A stretch of DNA of 64,000 bases from NCBI RefSeq assembly GCF_002940685.1, contig NZ_PNFP01000003.1:434001-498000 (forward strand), given 5' to 3'. The notes below the pieces were generated by a model, which saw nothing but the letters and a program-made list of their open reading frames with translations, ran no database searches and was not told where the DNA came from. This document shows, one piece after another, positions 35,591 to 44,295 of this stretch. Positions within the stretch are counted from its first letter, which is position 1. The number at the start of each line of letters is the position of its first letter. The DNA is from Ensifer adhaerens. Its GTDB lineage: Bacteria; Pseudomonadota; Alphaproteobacteria; Rhizobiales; Rhizobiaceae. The position numbers and the translations under genes are program-made.

Positions 35591-36571
35591 ATGAAACCTT
35601 CCCTTCCGTCTGCCGGAGACTTCAACCAGCTCCGCGCCTTCGTAGCCGTCGCCGATTCGCTGAATTTCAGCCGGGCGGCCGAGAACCTCGGTGTGTCATC
35701 CTCGGCGCTCAGCCAGATGGTGCGGGGGCTCGAGGAGCGTGTCGGGGTCAGCTTGTTCAACCGCACCACCCGCAGCGTCTCCCTGACCGAGGCGGGGTCC
35801 AAGCTGTTCAAACGGGTACAGCCCGCCGTCGAGGAACTGGCAGAGGCGCTGGGCGAGACCCGCGAGCGCCGCGCCCATCCCGCCGGGACCGTGCGGGTGC
35901 ACTGCTTCCGGGCGGCCGCGGACCTCTACCTGACGCCGATCCTCCGTGACTTCAGCGACGCCTATCCGCAGGTAGTGCTCGACGTCACGCTCGACGACGC
36001 CGTCGTGGACTTCGTGGCCGAAGGCTATGACGTCGCCATCCGCCTCGGGGAGGTGATCGACAAGGACCTCATTGCGGTGAAACTCGGCCCGGACCTACGC
36101 CAGACCGCGGTCGCCTCGCCCGACTATCTCGCCCGGCACGGCACGCCGGCGCATCCGCGCGACCTTCTCGCCCATCGCTGCATCGGCTGGCGATGGCCCG
36201 GGCAGAAGACGCGATACAAATGGGAGTTCATGGAAAACGGCAAGTGGTTCGAGGTCGCAATCGACGGCCCACTGATCTCCAACATGAAGGATTTCGGGGT
36301 GCAAGCGGCGGTCGACGGAGTCGGTATTGCATTCGCCAGCCAGCAGCTGATCGCGCCCCACATCGCTGAGGGTCGCCTTATCGCGCTGCTCGAGGCCTGG
36401 TCCGCCCCCTTTCCCGGTTACTACCTCTGCTATCCGGCCCAACGGCGGATGGCGCCGCCGCTTCGCGCCGTGATCGACACCATCCGCGGCGGCCCGCGCG
36501 AGATTAACGGCGTAGAGACAGCGGCGGCGATCGGCGCGGCTGTTCCTCGAGGTCTACGTCCAGACCAGTAA
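35591..36571 (+). CDS. LysR-family transcriptional regulator
   Basis: The 326-residue regulator has an N-terminal winged helix (about 10-68, with FSRAAENLGVSSSALSQMVRGLEERVGVSLFNRTTRSV). The substrate-binding domain follows (about 97-300). GWRWPG and the C-terminal layout place it in the CrgA/aromatic-type subgroup. It is divergent from the NTF2-like gene and is probably its regulator. The last 30 residues are low in similarity to the family and may be an extension. It is convergent with the CoA-transferase operon. Confidence 0.88.
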   Translation: MKPSLPSAGDFNQLRAFVAVADSLNFSRAAENLGVSSSALSQMVRGLEERVGVSLFNRTTRSVSLTEAGSKLFKRVQPAVEELAEALGETRERRAHPAGTVRVHCFRAAADLYLTPILRDFSDAYPQVVLDVTLDDAVVDFVAEGYDVAIRLGEVIDKDLIAVKLGPDLRQTAVASPDYLARHGTPAHPRDLLAHRCIGWRWPGQKTRYKWEFMENGKWFEVAIDGPLISNMKDFGVQAAVDGVGIAFASQQLIAPHIAEGRLIALLEAWSAPFPGYYLCYPAQRRMAPPLRAVIDTIRGGPREINGVETAAAIGAAVPRGLRPDQ

Positions 36572-36616
36572 CGCGGGGCGCACTGCCGCCAAGCGCGGGC
36601 AGCGCTCGCCGGCTGG

Positions 36617-37753
36617 TCAGGCGGGAACAAAGGTCTCCGCAAACAGGCGATTGAGGTCCTCCACGACTTTTCGCGCGGGATCCTTGCGCAGCAGCCCATC
36701 ATTGATGCGATCCGAGCCCGCCTGCTGGAAGGCCATGTAGCCATCGTGCCGGGGACGAACCCAGGCTCCCTCGAGCGTCTTGCGGGTGGCGCGATAAAAG
36801 TCCGAGGTCGCGACATTGACGACTTGGTCGTCCCAGGCGGCCGCATGACCGGGCTGTCCGCCGCCTGAGGCATAGGGGCCGCGCTGGACCTCGTCGCTCG
36901 CGATGAAATAGGCGAAATCGATCGCCGCGTCACGCGCTTGCGAGAAGGCCGAGACGGCAATACCTGTTCCGCCCAGGGCGGAGCCGACGGGACCATTGTT
37001 TCCTGCGACCGGGATATCGCCGAACGTGACGAGAGCCGGCCGGAATCCGGGCATGGCATAGCTGACATAGCCGTAGATCAGCGGCGCGCACAAGGCCTTA
37101 GAAGCCGGATCGCTCATCGTCTCCAGCACGGCGATCGGGTCCATCGAGAAGCAGGCGGGATCGATCAGGTCCGTCAGTTCGCGCAGACGCTCGAAGGCGT
37201 CGATGCCCGCATCCACCTCGATCAATTGCCCCTCCCCGTCGCTGCGGCAGGCATGGCCGAGATTGGCGACGAGCGTGTAGAAGCACATCAGCGAATGTGG
37301 TGGGCGCATCGGCAGCGCCACCTTGCTCTGGCGCGCCAGATCCAGCATCTCCGACCAGCTATCGGCGCGCTCCGTCAGGTCCGGCCGCCAGGCCTGCACC
37401 TGGGTCGCCGCGTCGATCGGAAACGCCCATTGCCGTCCTTGCCAGGTGTAGCTCGGATAGGAGCGGCCGACGCTTGCCTCAAGAAGTGCCTTTCGCTCCG
37501 CCTCGCGGCCCGCGACGTCAAGCGGCGCCAGGCACTTTTCCTTGGTGATCTGGCCCACATGCGGATGGTCGATGACGATGAGATCATAGGCCCGTGCCAG
37601 TTCCTCGACCGGATAGGTCTCGAAGTCCTGCAGCGACCGCTTGTCCCATTCGACGGTGATGCCGGTGCGCTCCTGCCAGAGCCGCGAACAGGCGATCATC
37701 GGGTCGTAGCCGCGCGGGTGGCTCCAGGTCATGCCCTTCAAGGTGACGCTCAC
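36617..37753 (-). CDS. Solute-binding-protein-like protein without signal peptide
   Basis: The 378-residue protein has the family 1 extracellular binding protein fold (blocks YDLIVIDHPHVGQITKE, WAFPIDAATQVQAWRPD, GGTGIAVSAFSQARDAAIDFAYFI). However, it starts MSVTLKGMTWSHPRGYD with no hydrophobic leader. The ATG overlaps the CoA-transferase stop by four bases (ATGA), so this start is well supported. No permease or ATPase gene is nearby. It is therefore likely a cytoplasmic ligand-binding protein, or an exported protein that lost its signal. Its role with a CoA-transferase and a MaoC protein is unknown. Confidence 0.78.
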   Translation of the reverse strand: MSVTLKGMTWSHPRGYDPMIACSRLWQERTGITVEWDKRSLQDFETYPVEELARAYDLIVIDHPHVGQITKEKCLAPLDVAGREAERKALLEASVGRSYPSYTWQGRQWAFPIDAATQVQAWRPDLTERADSWSEMLDLARQSKVALPMRPPHSLMCFYTLVANLGHACRSDGEGQLIEVDAGIDAFERLRELTDLIDPACFSMDPIAVLETMSDPASKALCAPLIYGYVSYAMPGFRPALVTFGDIPVAGNNGPVGSALGGTGIAVSAFSQARDAAIDFAYFIASDEVQRGPYASGGGQPGHAAAWDDQVVNVATSDFYRATRKTLEGAWVRPRHDGYMAFQQAGSDRINDGLLRKDPARKVVEDLNRLFAETFVPA

Positions 37754-38910
37754 AGGCCGAACTCCTCTCGGATCGAGAGGCTATGCTCGCCGATGCGCGG
37801 TGCGGCGCGATCGACCTGGGCGCGCTTCCCGTTGACCCTCAGCGGCGATCGCGTCGTCAGGATCGAGACGTCGTCTTCACGCACGACCGTCTGCAGCATG
37901 TCGAGCACCCGGAAACCTTCGCTTTCGAGCAGTTCGTTCCAGTTGAGAACGCGGGCGCACCAGATGTCTGCCGGCTCAAGCAATGAGAGCCAATGGTCGA
38001 TGGTGTTTTCGGCGATCCGCTTGGCGATCAGCGCCTTGATCTTGTCCCGTTCGGAGAACCAGGAGGCCGGATCATCGCGATAGGCGTCGAGTTCTGGCAT
38101 TTCCAGGAGATCCGCAAGCTTCGGTATCGGGGTCATGGCGATGGCGAGATAGCCGTCCTTTGCCGGATAGACCCCGTAGGGCGCCGAGAGATAGGCATGG
38201 GCGCTGCGGAAGCCGGAGCGGGCCGGCAGCCGCCGGCCGTCGTTCAGGTGCGTCGTCAGCACTTCGAACTGGAAGTCGACGAGCGCCTCGAGCAGGCTGG
38301 TCTCGATCAGGCTGCCCTTGCCGGAAATGCCGCGCCGGACGAGCGCCGCAAGGATGCCTTGCGCGGCGGCTGCACCCGCAAGCATGTCGCCGATCGCCAG
38401 GCCAAAGGGCACCGGCCCCTGGCCCTCGTCGCCGTTCAGCCACATGACCCCGGAGCGCGATTGCGCGAGCAGGTCCTGTCCCGGTCGCCTTACCCAGGGG
38501 CCCTCCTCGCCGTAGCCGCTGATCGAGGCGTAAACGATCTTCGGGTTGATCGCCTTGACCGCCTCGTAGTCGAGTCCCAGGCGCTGGATGACGCCGGGGC
38601 GGAAGTTCTGGATGACGACGTCGGCTTTCGCGAGCAGCGTCTTCAGGGCGACAAGGTCGGCCTCGTTCTTGAGGTCGATCGCCAGGCTCTCCTTGGCGCG
38701 GTTGATGGCATGGAAGATCGTCGAATCGCCACCGATCTCGGTGTCGCTGAGATAGAGCCGCCGCGACAGGTCGCCGCCGTCGGGTCGCTCGATCTTGATG
38801 ACGCGCGCACCGAGATCCATGAGGCGCAGCGAGCAATAGGGGCCGGAGAGGAACTGGCTCATGTCGACGACGACAAGGCCAGAGAGCGGCAGTTCATTTT
38901 CAACAGTCAT
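37750..38910 (-). CDS. Family III CoA-transferase (CaiB/BaiF)
   Basis: The 386-residue protein opens with LPLSGLVVVDMSQFLSGPYCSLRLMDLGARVIKIERPDGGD, the family signature. The catalytic aspartate is expected in the block near LAIGDMLAGAAAAQGI (about 170-185). These enzymes move CoA between carboxylic acids, and some act as racemases or dehydratase activators. It lies between the MaoC-fold gene (seven bases upstream) and the binding-protein-like gene (overlapping). The operon may activate an organic acid to its CoA ester before hydration. Confidence 0.9.
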   Translation of the reverse strand: MTVENELPLSGLVVVDMSQFLSGPYCSLRLMDLGARVIKIERPDGGDLSRRLYLSDTEIGGDSTIFHAINRAKESLAIDLKNEADLVALKTLLAKADVVIQNFRPGVIQRLGLDYEAVKAINPKIVYASISGYGEEGPWVRRPGQDLLAQSRSGVMWLNGDEGQGPVPFGLAIGDMLAGAAAAQGILAALVRRGISGKGSLIETSLLEALVDFQFEVLTTHLNDGRRLPARSGFRSAHAYLSAPYGVYPAKDGYLAIAMTPIPKLADLLEMPELDAYRDDPASWFSERDKIKALIAKRIAENTIDHWLSLLEPADIWCARVLNWNELLESEGFRVLDMLQTVVREDDVSILTTRSPLRVNGKRAQVDRAAPRIGEHSLSIREEFGL

Positions 38911-38917
38911 TGCTATC

Positions 38918-39469
38918 TTACTTCTCGGTCTTGCCGACGAAATCAGCGGGATTCTTGTACTTCACGGTCTGCAGATGCTCGCAGTAGAGCACCAGTTCGC
39001 CCTCGCCCTTGAAGACCTGGTAGCTGGCTCGGATCAGCCCGAGCTCCTTGTAGCGGGGCGTTTTGTCCATGTTGGTGCGGATCGCGTAGATGGTGTCGCC
39101 AATGAAGACGGGCTTGATGAAGCGCAGCTTGTCATAGCCATAGGAAAAGGCGTTGACGCAGTTGGTGGCGACCAGTCCGAGTCCGGCCGAAAAGACGAAG
39201 GCGCCGGCGACCAGGCGCCTGCCGAAGATCCCCTCGCGCTCGGCAAACATCTGATCCTGCACATAAGGATGGATGTCGACGACCAGCGTGTTGAAGAGGT
39301 GGCTGTCGCTCTCGGCGATCGTGCGGCGCAGGGATCTGATGCGCTGCCCCACGGGCCAATCCTCGTAGAACCAGTTTTCCGCATTCCAGACGGGCAGGTC
39401 GGCATGGTCTTGCGGCATGTCGGCGGGGCGGGTCGAGGACACCCCGACAGTGGGTGTGAAGTCATCCAT
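38918..39469 (-). CDS. MaoC-fold acyl dehydratase-like protein
   Basis: The 183-residue hot-dog protein is first in its operon. The block [19 protein letters not shown] is nearly the same as in the MaoC protein at 25789-26235. The region equivalent to GDxNPxH reads VVDIHPYVQ, so Asp may be kept while the other residues differ; activity as a classic hydratase is doubtful. With the CoA-transferase it suggests CoA-ester chemistry. The promoter holds the TATGAAT-N5-GTTCACA dyad at 39555-39573, shared with the fucose-type cluster. Confidence 0.8.
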   Translation of the reverse strand: MDDFTPTVGVSSTRPADMPQDHADLPVWNAENWFYEDWPVGQRIRSLRRTIAESDSHLFNTLVVDIHPYVQDQMFAEREGIFGRRLVAGAFVFSAGLGLVATNCVNAFSYGYDKLRFIKPVFIGDTIYAIRTNMDKTPRYKELGLIRASYQVFKGEGELVLYCEHLQTVKYKNPADFVGKTEK

Positions 39470-39554
39470 TGGTCAGTCCCTCATGCAAAAGTCGGCAATT
39501 GCGGTCGCCCGGCAGTTCAATGGCGGGCGCCGCTCGATCCGGTCCGGATCCTTA

Positions 39555-39573
39555 TATGAATAGTATGTTCACA
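39555..39573. promoter_or_regulatory. TGAAT-N5-TTCA dyad before the MaoC/CoA-transferase operon
   Basis: TATGAAT-AGTAT-GTTCACA lies 86 bases before the start at 39469. It matches the dyads at 22718, 33143 and 34075. The 39470-39759 gap holds no gene I can support. Confidence 0.5.
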
Positions 39574-39692
39574 TATGGATGGTGATTGCAACCCGCTGTT
39601 GGCCGATGGGTGCCTCTGGCGGCATGCGGCGCTGCAGCGACAGTCGTTCGGGAAGGCGGCAACCGCTGCCGCGCGGACAAGGCGCGACATTC

Positions 39693-39707
39693 GTCAATGT
39701 CGTTGAC
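39693..39707. promoter_or_regulatory. SorC operator-like dyad, autoregulatory
   Basis: GTCAA-TGTCG-TTGAC has perfect 5-bp arms and N5 spacing, 53 bases before the SorC start. The same core with longer arms is at 46901-46923. Confidence 0.55.
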
Positions 39708-39759
39708 TTTTGTCAGTATAGATGGAATATGTCAGAACCAATCTGCGAAAGACCAGCCG

Positions 39760-40740
39760 ATGCCCATCAGAGCCACCGACCAGATCATTCACAAGGCCGC
39801 CTGGCTCTACTATACGCACGGCCTGCGTCAGGACGAAGTGGCGCAGCGGCTGGAGATATCCCGCGCATCGATCGCCATGTATCTGCGCAAGGCCCGCGAG
39901 ATGGGCATTGTCACGATTACCACGTCGACCGAGCTGTTTTCTCAGGACGTTCTTGCCCGCGAGCTGGAGGACGCGACCGGCCTGACGACCGCCTGGCTCG
40001 TGCCGGAGGACCGGCAGGCCATGGACCCGACGGCCGAAATGCCTGTCGTTGCCGCTTCGGTCTTTCTCGAACTGATCAACAAGGGTGACCGGATCGGTGT
40101 TGCCTGGGGCCGCACGGTCTATCACATCGCCGACGTCATGCCCTTTGCCGATCTGCGCGGCGTCACCGTCGTGCAGCTTTGCGGCAATCTCGGCGCGCCC
40201 TATTCCTATCGTCCCGACCAATGTACGACCGAAATCGCCCGCCGCCTCAATGCCGAGGGCATCAATTTCTATGCGCCCCTCGTCCTTTCGTCCGAGCGCC
40301 TTGCCGAGGAACTGCGCGGCGAGCCCGTGATCAAGGAGCAGCTTGCGACCATTTCCGACTGCGGCCTCGCCCTCTATTCGGTGGGCGGCATCGAGGATGA
40401 CAGCCACCTCGTCAAGTGCGGCGCGCTGTCGGCAAAGGACATGCATGAAATGGGCGAAGAGGGCGCGGCGGGCGTCATCGCCGGGCAACTCATCGACCGC
40501 GACGGCCAATGGATGGACTGCGCGCACAATCGCCGCTGCATCTCGGCCGATCTCGATTCCATTCGCACGATCAAGAAGCGCATGCTGGTCGTCCAGGAGG
40601 ACAGCAAGTTCGAACCGCTGATGGCGGCCTTGAAGGGCGGCTTCGCCTCGCATCTCGTCATCACGGAATCGATGGCGCGCAAGGTTCTTGTTCGCTGGAA
40701 CCGCGAAGGGCTCGGCAGGAGCGGCTCAGGCGCTCCCTGA
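39760..40740 (+). CDS. SorC-family transcriptional regulator
   Basis: The 326-residue protein starts at ATG 39760. It has an N-terminal helix-turn-helix (about 8-40; YTHGLRQDEVAQRLEISRASIAMYLRKARE) and a SorC/CggR-like sugar-phosphate-binding domain (about 55-318), with the block GDRIGVAWGRTVYHIA. Members respond to sugar phosphates. It heads the region with the aldolase fusion (40796) and lies on the same side as its dyad at 39693. A like dyad at 46901 lies between the ABC transporter and kinase operons, so it probably controls the whole 39760-52431 region. Confidence 0.9.
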   Translation: MPIRATDQIIHKAAWLYYTHGLRQDEVAQRLEISRASIAMYLRKAREMGIVTITTSTELFSQDVLARELEDATGLTTAWLVPEDRQAMDPTAEMPVVAASVFLELINKGDRIGVAWGRTVYHIADVMPFADLRGVTVVQLCGNLGAPYSYRPDQCTTEIARRLNAEGINFYAPLVLSSERLAEELRGEPVIKEQLATISDCGLALYSVGGIEDDSHLVKCGALSAKDMHEMGEEGAAGVIAGQLIDRDGQWMDCAHNRRCISADLDSIRTIKKRMLVVQEDSKFEPLMAALKGGFASHLVITESMARKVLVRWNREGLGRSGSGAP

Positions 40741-40795
40741 GCCTCGAATTTGGGTCCGCCGATACCGGCCGGGCCGGTTTATCGGGAGGCTACTT

Positions 40796-42850
40796 ATGGA
40801 AAATCTCTGGCGTGACGACGAGGCGGAGACGGTCGTTGCGGGCTATCTGGCAAAGGGCATCGGCCGCGATCTGGCGCTGCGGACCTATACGACGCGGCTG
40901 CTCGGCGGCGAGCCGCGGCTCGTGCTGCACGGCGGCGGCAATACCTCGGTGAAGACGGAAATAACCGACCTCGTCGGCGATACCCATGCCGTGCTCTGCG
41001 TCAAGGGCAGTGGCTGGGACATGGGCACGATCGAGCCTGCAGGCCTGCCGGCCGTCAAGATCGCCCCTCTGCTCAAGAGCCGCAAACTCGAAAGGCTGTC
41101 GGACGAGGACATGGTGACGCTATTGCGCGCCAACCTCATCGACCCGGCCTCGCCGAATCCCTCGGTGGAGGCGCTGCTGCACGCCTTCTTGCCGCACAAG
41201 TTCGTCGACCACACCCATTCGACCGCCATTCTCGCCATTGCCGACCAGGCAAAGAGCCGGGAAATGTGCACCGAGCTTTTCGGCAAGAAGATGGGTTTCG
41301 TGCCCTATATCATGCCGGGCTTCGCGCTCGCCAAGGCGGCGGCCGAAGTCTTCGACCAGGACCCGACGGTCGAGGGGCTCATCCTCGACAAGCATGGCAT
41401 CTTCACCTTCGGCGAGAGTGCGAAGGAAGCCTACGACCGCATGATCCACTACGTCACGCTTGCCGAAGAGCATGTGAAGGCGAAGGGGCGGCATCCGTTT
41501 ACGCCCGCCACCCTGCCAGCAGCGCTCGCCAGCCCTGCCGATATCGCGCCGATGCTGCGCGGCGCCGTTGCCGTCGACAGGGGTGAAGGCCGCTATGAGC
41601 GGATGGTCAGCGTCTTCCGTTCCTCGCCTGAGATCCTCGATTTCGTCAACGCCGCCCAGGTTCAGGAGATGGCGGCCAGGGGCGTTTCGACGCCCGACCT
41701 TTCCATCCGCATCAAGACCGGTCCGATGGTGCTTCCGGCGCCGGCCAGGGACGATCTCCCTGGTTATCGGGCCGTGATCGACGAGCGCGTTGTCGCCTTT
41801 GCCGCCGACTATACCGAGTATTTCCGCAGCAATGATGCCCGCGACGATGTCAAGCGCATCATGCTCGATCCCATGCCGCGCCTGACGCTGGTGCCGGGGC
41901 TCGGCATGTTCGGCCATGGCCGGACCTACAAGGATGCGACGATCGCCGTCGATGTCGGCGAGATGTGGATCGAGGCGGCGCGCGACGCAGAATCCGTCGG
42001 TCGCTTCGAGCCGGTCAGCCGGCCGGATCTCTTCGATCTCGAATACTGGTCGCTGGAGCAGGCGAAGCTCGCCGGCGCCAAGCCCAAGCCGTTTACCGGT
42101 CAGGTCGCGCTCGTCACCGGCGGTGCCGGCGCCATCGGCGCTGCCATCGTCAAGGCCTTCGTCGCCGAGGGCGCACACGCCGTCGTGCTCGACCTCGACG
42201 GCGAAAAGGCCGCGACGGTCGCGAAAGCCGCCGGCAACAGTTCGATCGGCATCGCCTGCGACATCACAGATCCCGCATCCGTGCGCGCCGCCTTCGACCA
42301 GGCGGTCGCGACCTTCGGCGGCGTCGATATCGTCGTCTCCAATGCCGGTGCCGCCTGGGAAAGCCCGATCGCGACGATGGACGATGCGCTGCTGCGCAAG
42401 AGCTTCGAGCTCAACTTCTTTGCCCATCAGACCGTTGCCCAGAATGCCGTGCGCATCATGAAGGCACAGAAGACCGGCGGCGTGCTGCTCTTCAATGCCT
42501 CCAAGCAGGCGGTCAACCCGGGTGCGAAGTTCGGCGCCTACGGCCTGCCGAAGGCAGCGACGCTGTTCCTGTCGCGGCAATATGCGCTTGAACATGGCGT
42601 CGACCACATCCGCGTCAATGCCGTCAACGCCGACCGCATCCGTTCCGGCCTGCTCAACGACGAGATGATCGCCAACCGTGCGGCGGCGCGCGGTCTTTCG
42701 GTCAAGGACTATATGGGCGGGAACCTGCTCGGCCTTGAAGTAACGGCCGAGGATGTGGCCCGCGCCTTCGTGCACCACGCGCTTGCGGAACGGACCACGG
42801 CGGATGTCACGACCGTCGACGGCGGCAACATCGCGGCCGCCATGCGCTGA
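40796..42850 (+). CDS. Bifunctional class II aldolase / short-chain dehydrogenase
   Basis: The 684-residue protein starts at ATG 40796 after GGGAGGC. Residues about 1-400 are a class II aldolase/adducin domain (VLHGGGNTSVK, zinc ligands in DHTHSTA). Residues about 430-684 are an SDR domain (VTGGAGAIGAA glycine motif, YGLPK active site). The layout is that of rhamnulose-1-phosphate aldolase/lactaldehyde dehydrogenase fusions, which split a ketose-1-phosphate to DHAP and an aldehyde and then convert the aldehyde. No other rhamnose genes are nearby. With the kinase and isomerase at 47007-49369 it could act on a 5-deoxy- or 5-methylthio-ribulose-1-phosphate. Confidence 0.88.
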   Translation: MENLWRDDEAETVVAGYLAKGIGRDLALRTYTTRLLGGEPRLVLHGGGNTSVKTEITDLVGDTHAVLCVKGSGWDMGTIEPAGLPAVKIAPLLKSRKLERLSDEDMVTLLRANLIDPASPNPSVEALLHAFLPHKFVDHTHSTAILAIADQAKSREMCTELFGKKMGFVPYIMPGFALAKAAAEVFDQDPTVEGLILDKHGIFTFGESAKEAYDRMIHYVTLAEEHVKAKGRHPFTPATLPAALASPADIAPMLRGAVAVDRGEGRYERMVSVFRSSPEILDFVNAAQVQEMAARGVSTPDLSIRIKTGPMVLPAPARDDLPGYRAVIDERVVAFAADYTEYFRSNDARDDVKRIMLDPMPRLTLVPGLGMFGHGRTYKDATIAVDVGEMWIEAARDAESVGRFEPVSRPDLFDLEYWSLEQAKLAGAKPKPFTGQVALVTGGAGAIGAAIVKAFVAEGAHAVVLDLDGEKAATVAKAAGNSSIGIACDITDPASVRAAFDQAVATFGGVDIVVSNAGAAWESPIATMDDALLRKSFELNFFAHQTVAQNAVRIMKAQKTGGVLLFNASKQAVNPGAKFGAYGLPKAATLFLSRQYALEHGVDHIRVNAVNADRIRSGLLNDEMIANRAAARGLSVKDYMGGNLLGLEVTAEDVARAFVHHALAERTTADVTTVDGGNIAAAMR

Positions 42851-42921
42851 CGGTCTTCCGCCCGAGGGTCAAAGCGTGCCATCATGCATCCTCCCGCTAG
42901 AGTTGTTCGGATGGAGATGAC

Positions 42922-43146
42922 ATGGCTGATCCTTGGCCCTCGGATGCCGCGTTTCAAATGGGTGACTATGCCGCGAAGAAAGGCCGCGCCTCGTGGCGCG
43001 GCAAGATCGTCGGCTGGTACCGGACAGACCTGACCAGCCTCGGCTATGCGATCGAGAGCCACTTCGAGCCCGGCTCGGTGCAGATCTACCCCGAGACGGC
43101 AATCGAAACCTGGGTGCCGCCAACGGCGGAGAGCGAACAAGAGTAG
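42922..43146 (+). CDS. R67-type (DfrB) dihydrofolate reductase-like protein
   Basis: The 74-residue protein starts at ATG 42922 with GGAG upstream. It aligns without gaps to plasmid R67 DHFR (as I remember it), residues 6-65 against 19-78, with about 35 of 60 identical. The R67 active-site residues are all kept: K19 (K32), W25 (W38), S52-V53-Q54-I55-Y56 (S65-Y69). R67-type enzymes are tetrameric SH3-like barrels, naturally insensitive to trimethoprim. It has its own terminator and no integron or transposon is nearby, so it looks like a native chromosomal or megaplasmid homologue. Whether it reduces dihydrofolate is untested here. Confidence 0.8.
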   Translation: MADPWPSDAAFQMGDYAAKKGRASWRGKIVGWYRTDLTSLGYAIESHFEPGSVQIYPETAIETWVPPTAESEQE

Positions 43147-43156
43147 TCAGGACAAA

Positions 43157-43186
43157 AAAGGGGGCGGTCGATCAACCGCCCCCTTT
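43157..43186. terminator. Bidirectional Rho-independent terminator
   Basis: AAAGGGGGCGGT (43157-43168) and ACCGCCCCCTTT (43175-43186) form a 12-bp stem with loop CGATCA and A/T flanks on both sides. It separates the DfrB-like gene from the convergent binding-protein gene. Confidence 0.85.
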
Positions 43187-43203
43187 CGTTTCGTCTTGGG
43201 AGA

Positions 43204-44247
43204 TTAGGGCTTCGGCATCCATGCCGGCATGGCGACATCCGCATGGGCGAACTGCGGCAGCTTCACGCCGAGCTCTTCCATGTTCTTGATGTCCTGATCG
43301 TTCAGGTCCTTCTGGGTGATCAGCGTCGGCGGCACGACGACCTGGCGGCCCGGGTCTTCGCCGGCGAGCAGCATGGCGAGCGAGCGGACCGAGACCTGGC
43401 CGACGACGGCCGGGTTGGTGGCAGCCGTCGCCGTCCAGGCCGAACCCGCTTCGCGCATGGCGGCGATGTCCGATGTCGAAATGTCCGCCGAGTAGATCTT
43501 GACGCTCGACGACAGGCCAGCCTCGTCGACAGCAATCTTCACGCCCTTGGCGAACTCGTCGTAGGGCGCGAACATCACGGTGATGTCGGGCTTGGCCGAA
43601 ATCACCGCGCGGGCCTGGTTGGCGACCGAGTTGGCGATCGGGTTGTCCATCGTGCCGAATTGGGCGGCTTCCTCGATGCCGGAATACTTCGCCTTGAATT
43701 CCTTCCAGGTCTCGTCGCGGCGGTCGAGCGGCGCGATGCCGGCGACATAGACGTAGCCGGCCTTGAAGCTTTCGCCATTGTCCTTGACGGCCTGCTCGAG
43801 GGCAAGGCGGGCGAGGTCGCGGTCGGACTGCTCGATCTGCGGGATCTTCTCGTTCTCGACATTGACGTCGAAGGCAACGACCTTGATGCCGGCGTCAACG
43901 GCGCGCTGGGCCGCTTCCTTCATCGATTCCGTCAGGCCGTGCTGGATGATGATGCCCTGCACGCCGAGTGCTATCGCCTGGTCGACCATGTCCGCCTGGA
44001 GCGCTGCATCCTGGCGGCTGTCGAAGACCTGCAGCTGTACGCCAAGCGCCTTCGACTGCGCCTCGACGCCGGCGAGATACGACTGGAAGAAGTCGCCGGT
44101 CGAAAGATAGCGCACGAGCGCGATCTTCACGTCGCCGGCCTTGTCGAACGGCTTCGGCATGTCGGCGGCAAAGGAGGGCACGCCGAAGGCGGCCGCCCCC
44201 ATCAACCCGAGCGTCAAGCGGCCCAGGCTTCTGCGAGTCATGTTCAT
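43204..44247 (-). CDS. CUT2 (ribose-type) ABC transporter binding protein
   Basis: The 347-residue periplasmic protein starts at the ATG 44245-44247, with GGAGGAGAC upstream; two more ATGs lie close by. The twin-arginine-like leader MTRRSLGRLTLGLMGAAAFG ends near SFA-ADMPK. The body is a ribose/xylose-type binding protein (pentose/hexose). It is the last gene of the minus-strand transporter set and follows the permease after 48 bases. The ligand is probably the free pentose (5-methylthioribose or 5-deoxyribose?) used by the divergent kinase operon. Confidence 0.9.
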   Translation of the reverse strand: MNMTRRSLGRLTLGLMGAAAFGVPSFAADMPKPFDKAGDVKIALVRYLSTGDFFQSYLAGVEAQSKALGVQLQVFDSRQDAALQADMVDQAIALGVQGIIIQHGLTESMKEAAQRAVDAGIKVVAFDVNVENEKIPQIEQSDRDLARLALEQAVKDNGESFKAGYVYVAGIAPLDRRDETWKEFKAKYSGIEEAAQFGTMDNPIANSVANQARAVISAKPDITVMFAPYDEFAKGVKIAVDEAGLSSSVKIYSADISTSDIAAMREAGSAWTATAATNPAVVGQVSVRSLAMLLAGEDPGRQVVVPPTLITQKDLNDQDIKNMEELGVKLPQFAHADVAMPAWMPKP

Positions 44248-44295
44248 GTCAGTCTCCTCCACTGGTGAACTTTTGTTTTCCGCTGAAGAACAGCT

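Noticed and set aside
40796-42850. L-rhamnose catabolism assignment
   Set aside because: The aldolase/SDR fusion resembles the rhamnulose type, but no rhamnose isomerase or kinase is near it, and the mutarotase at 27309 belongs to another cluster.
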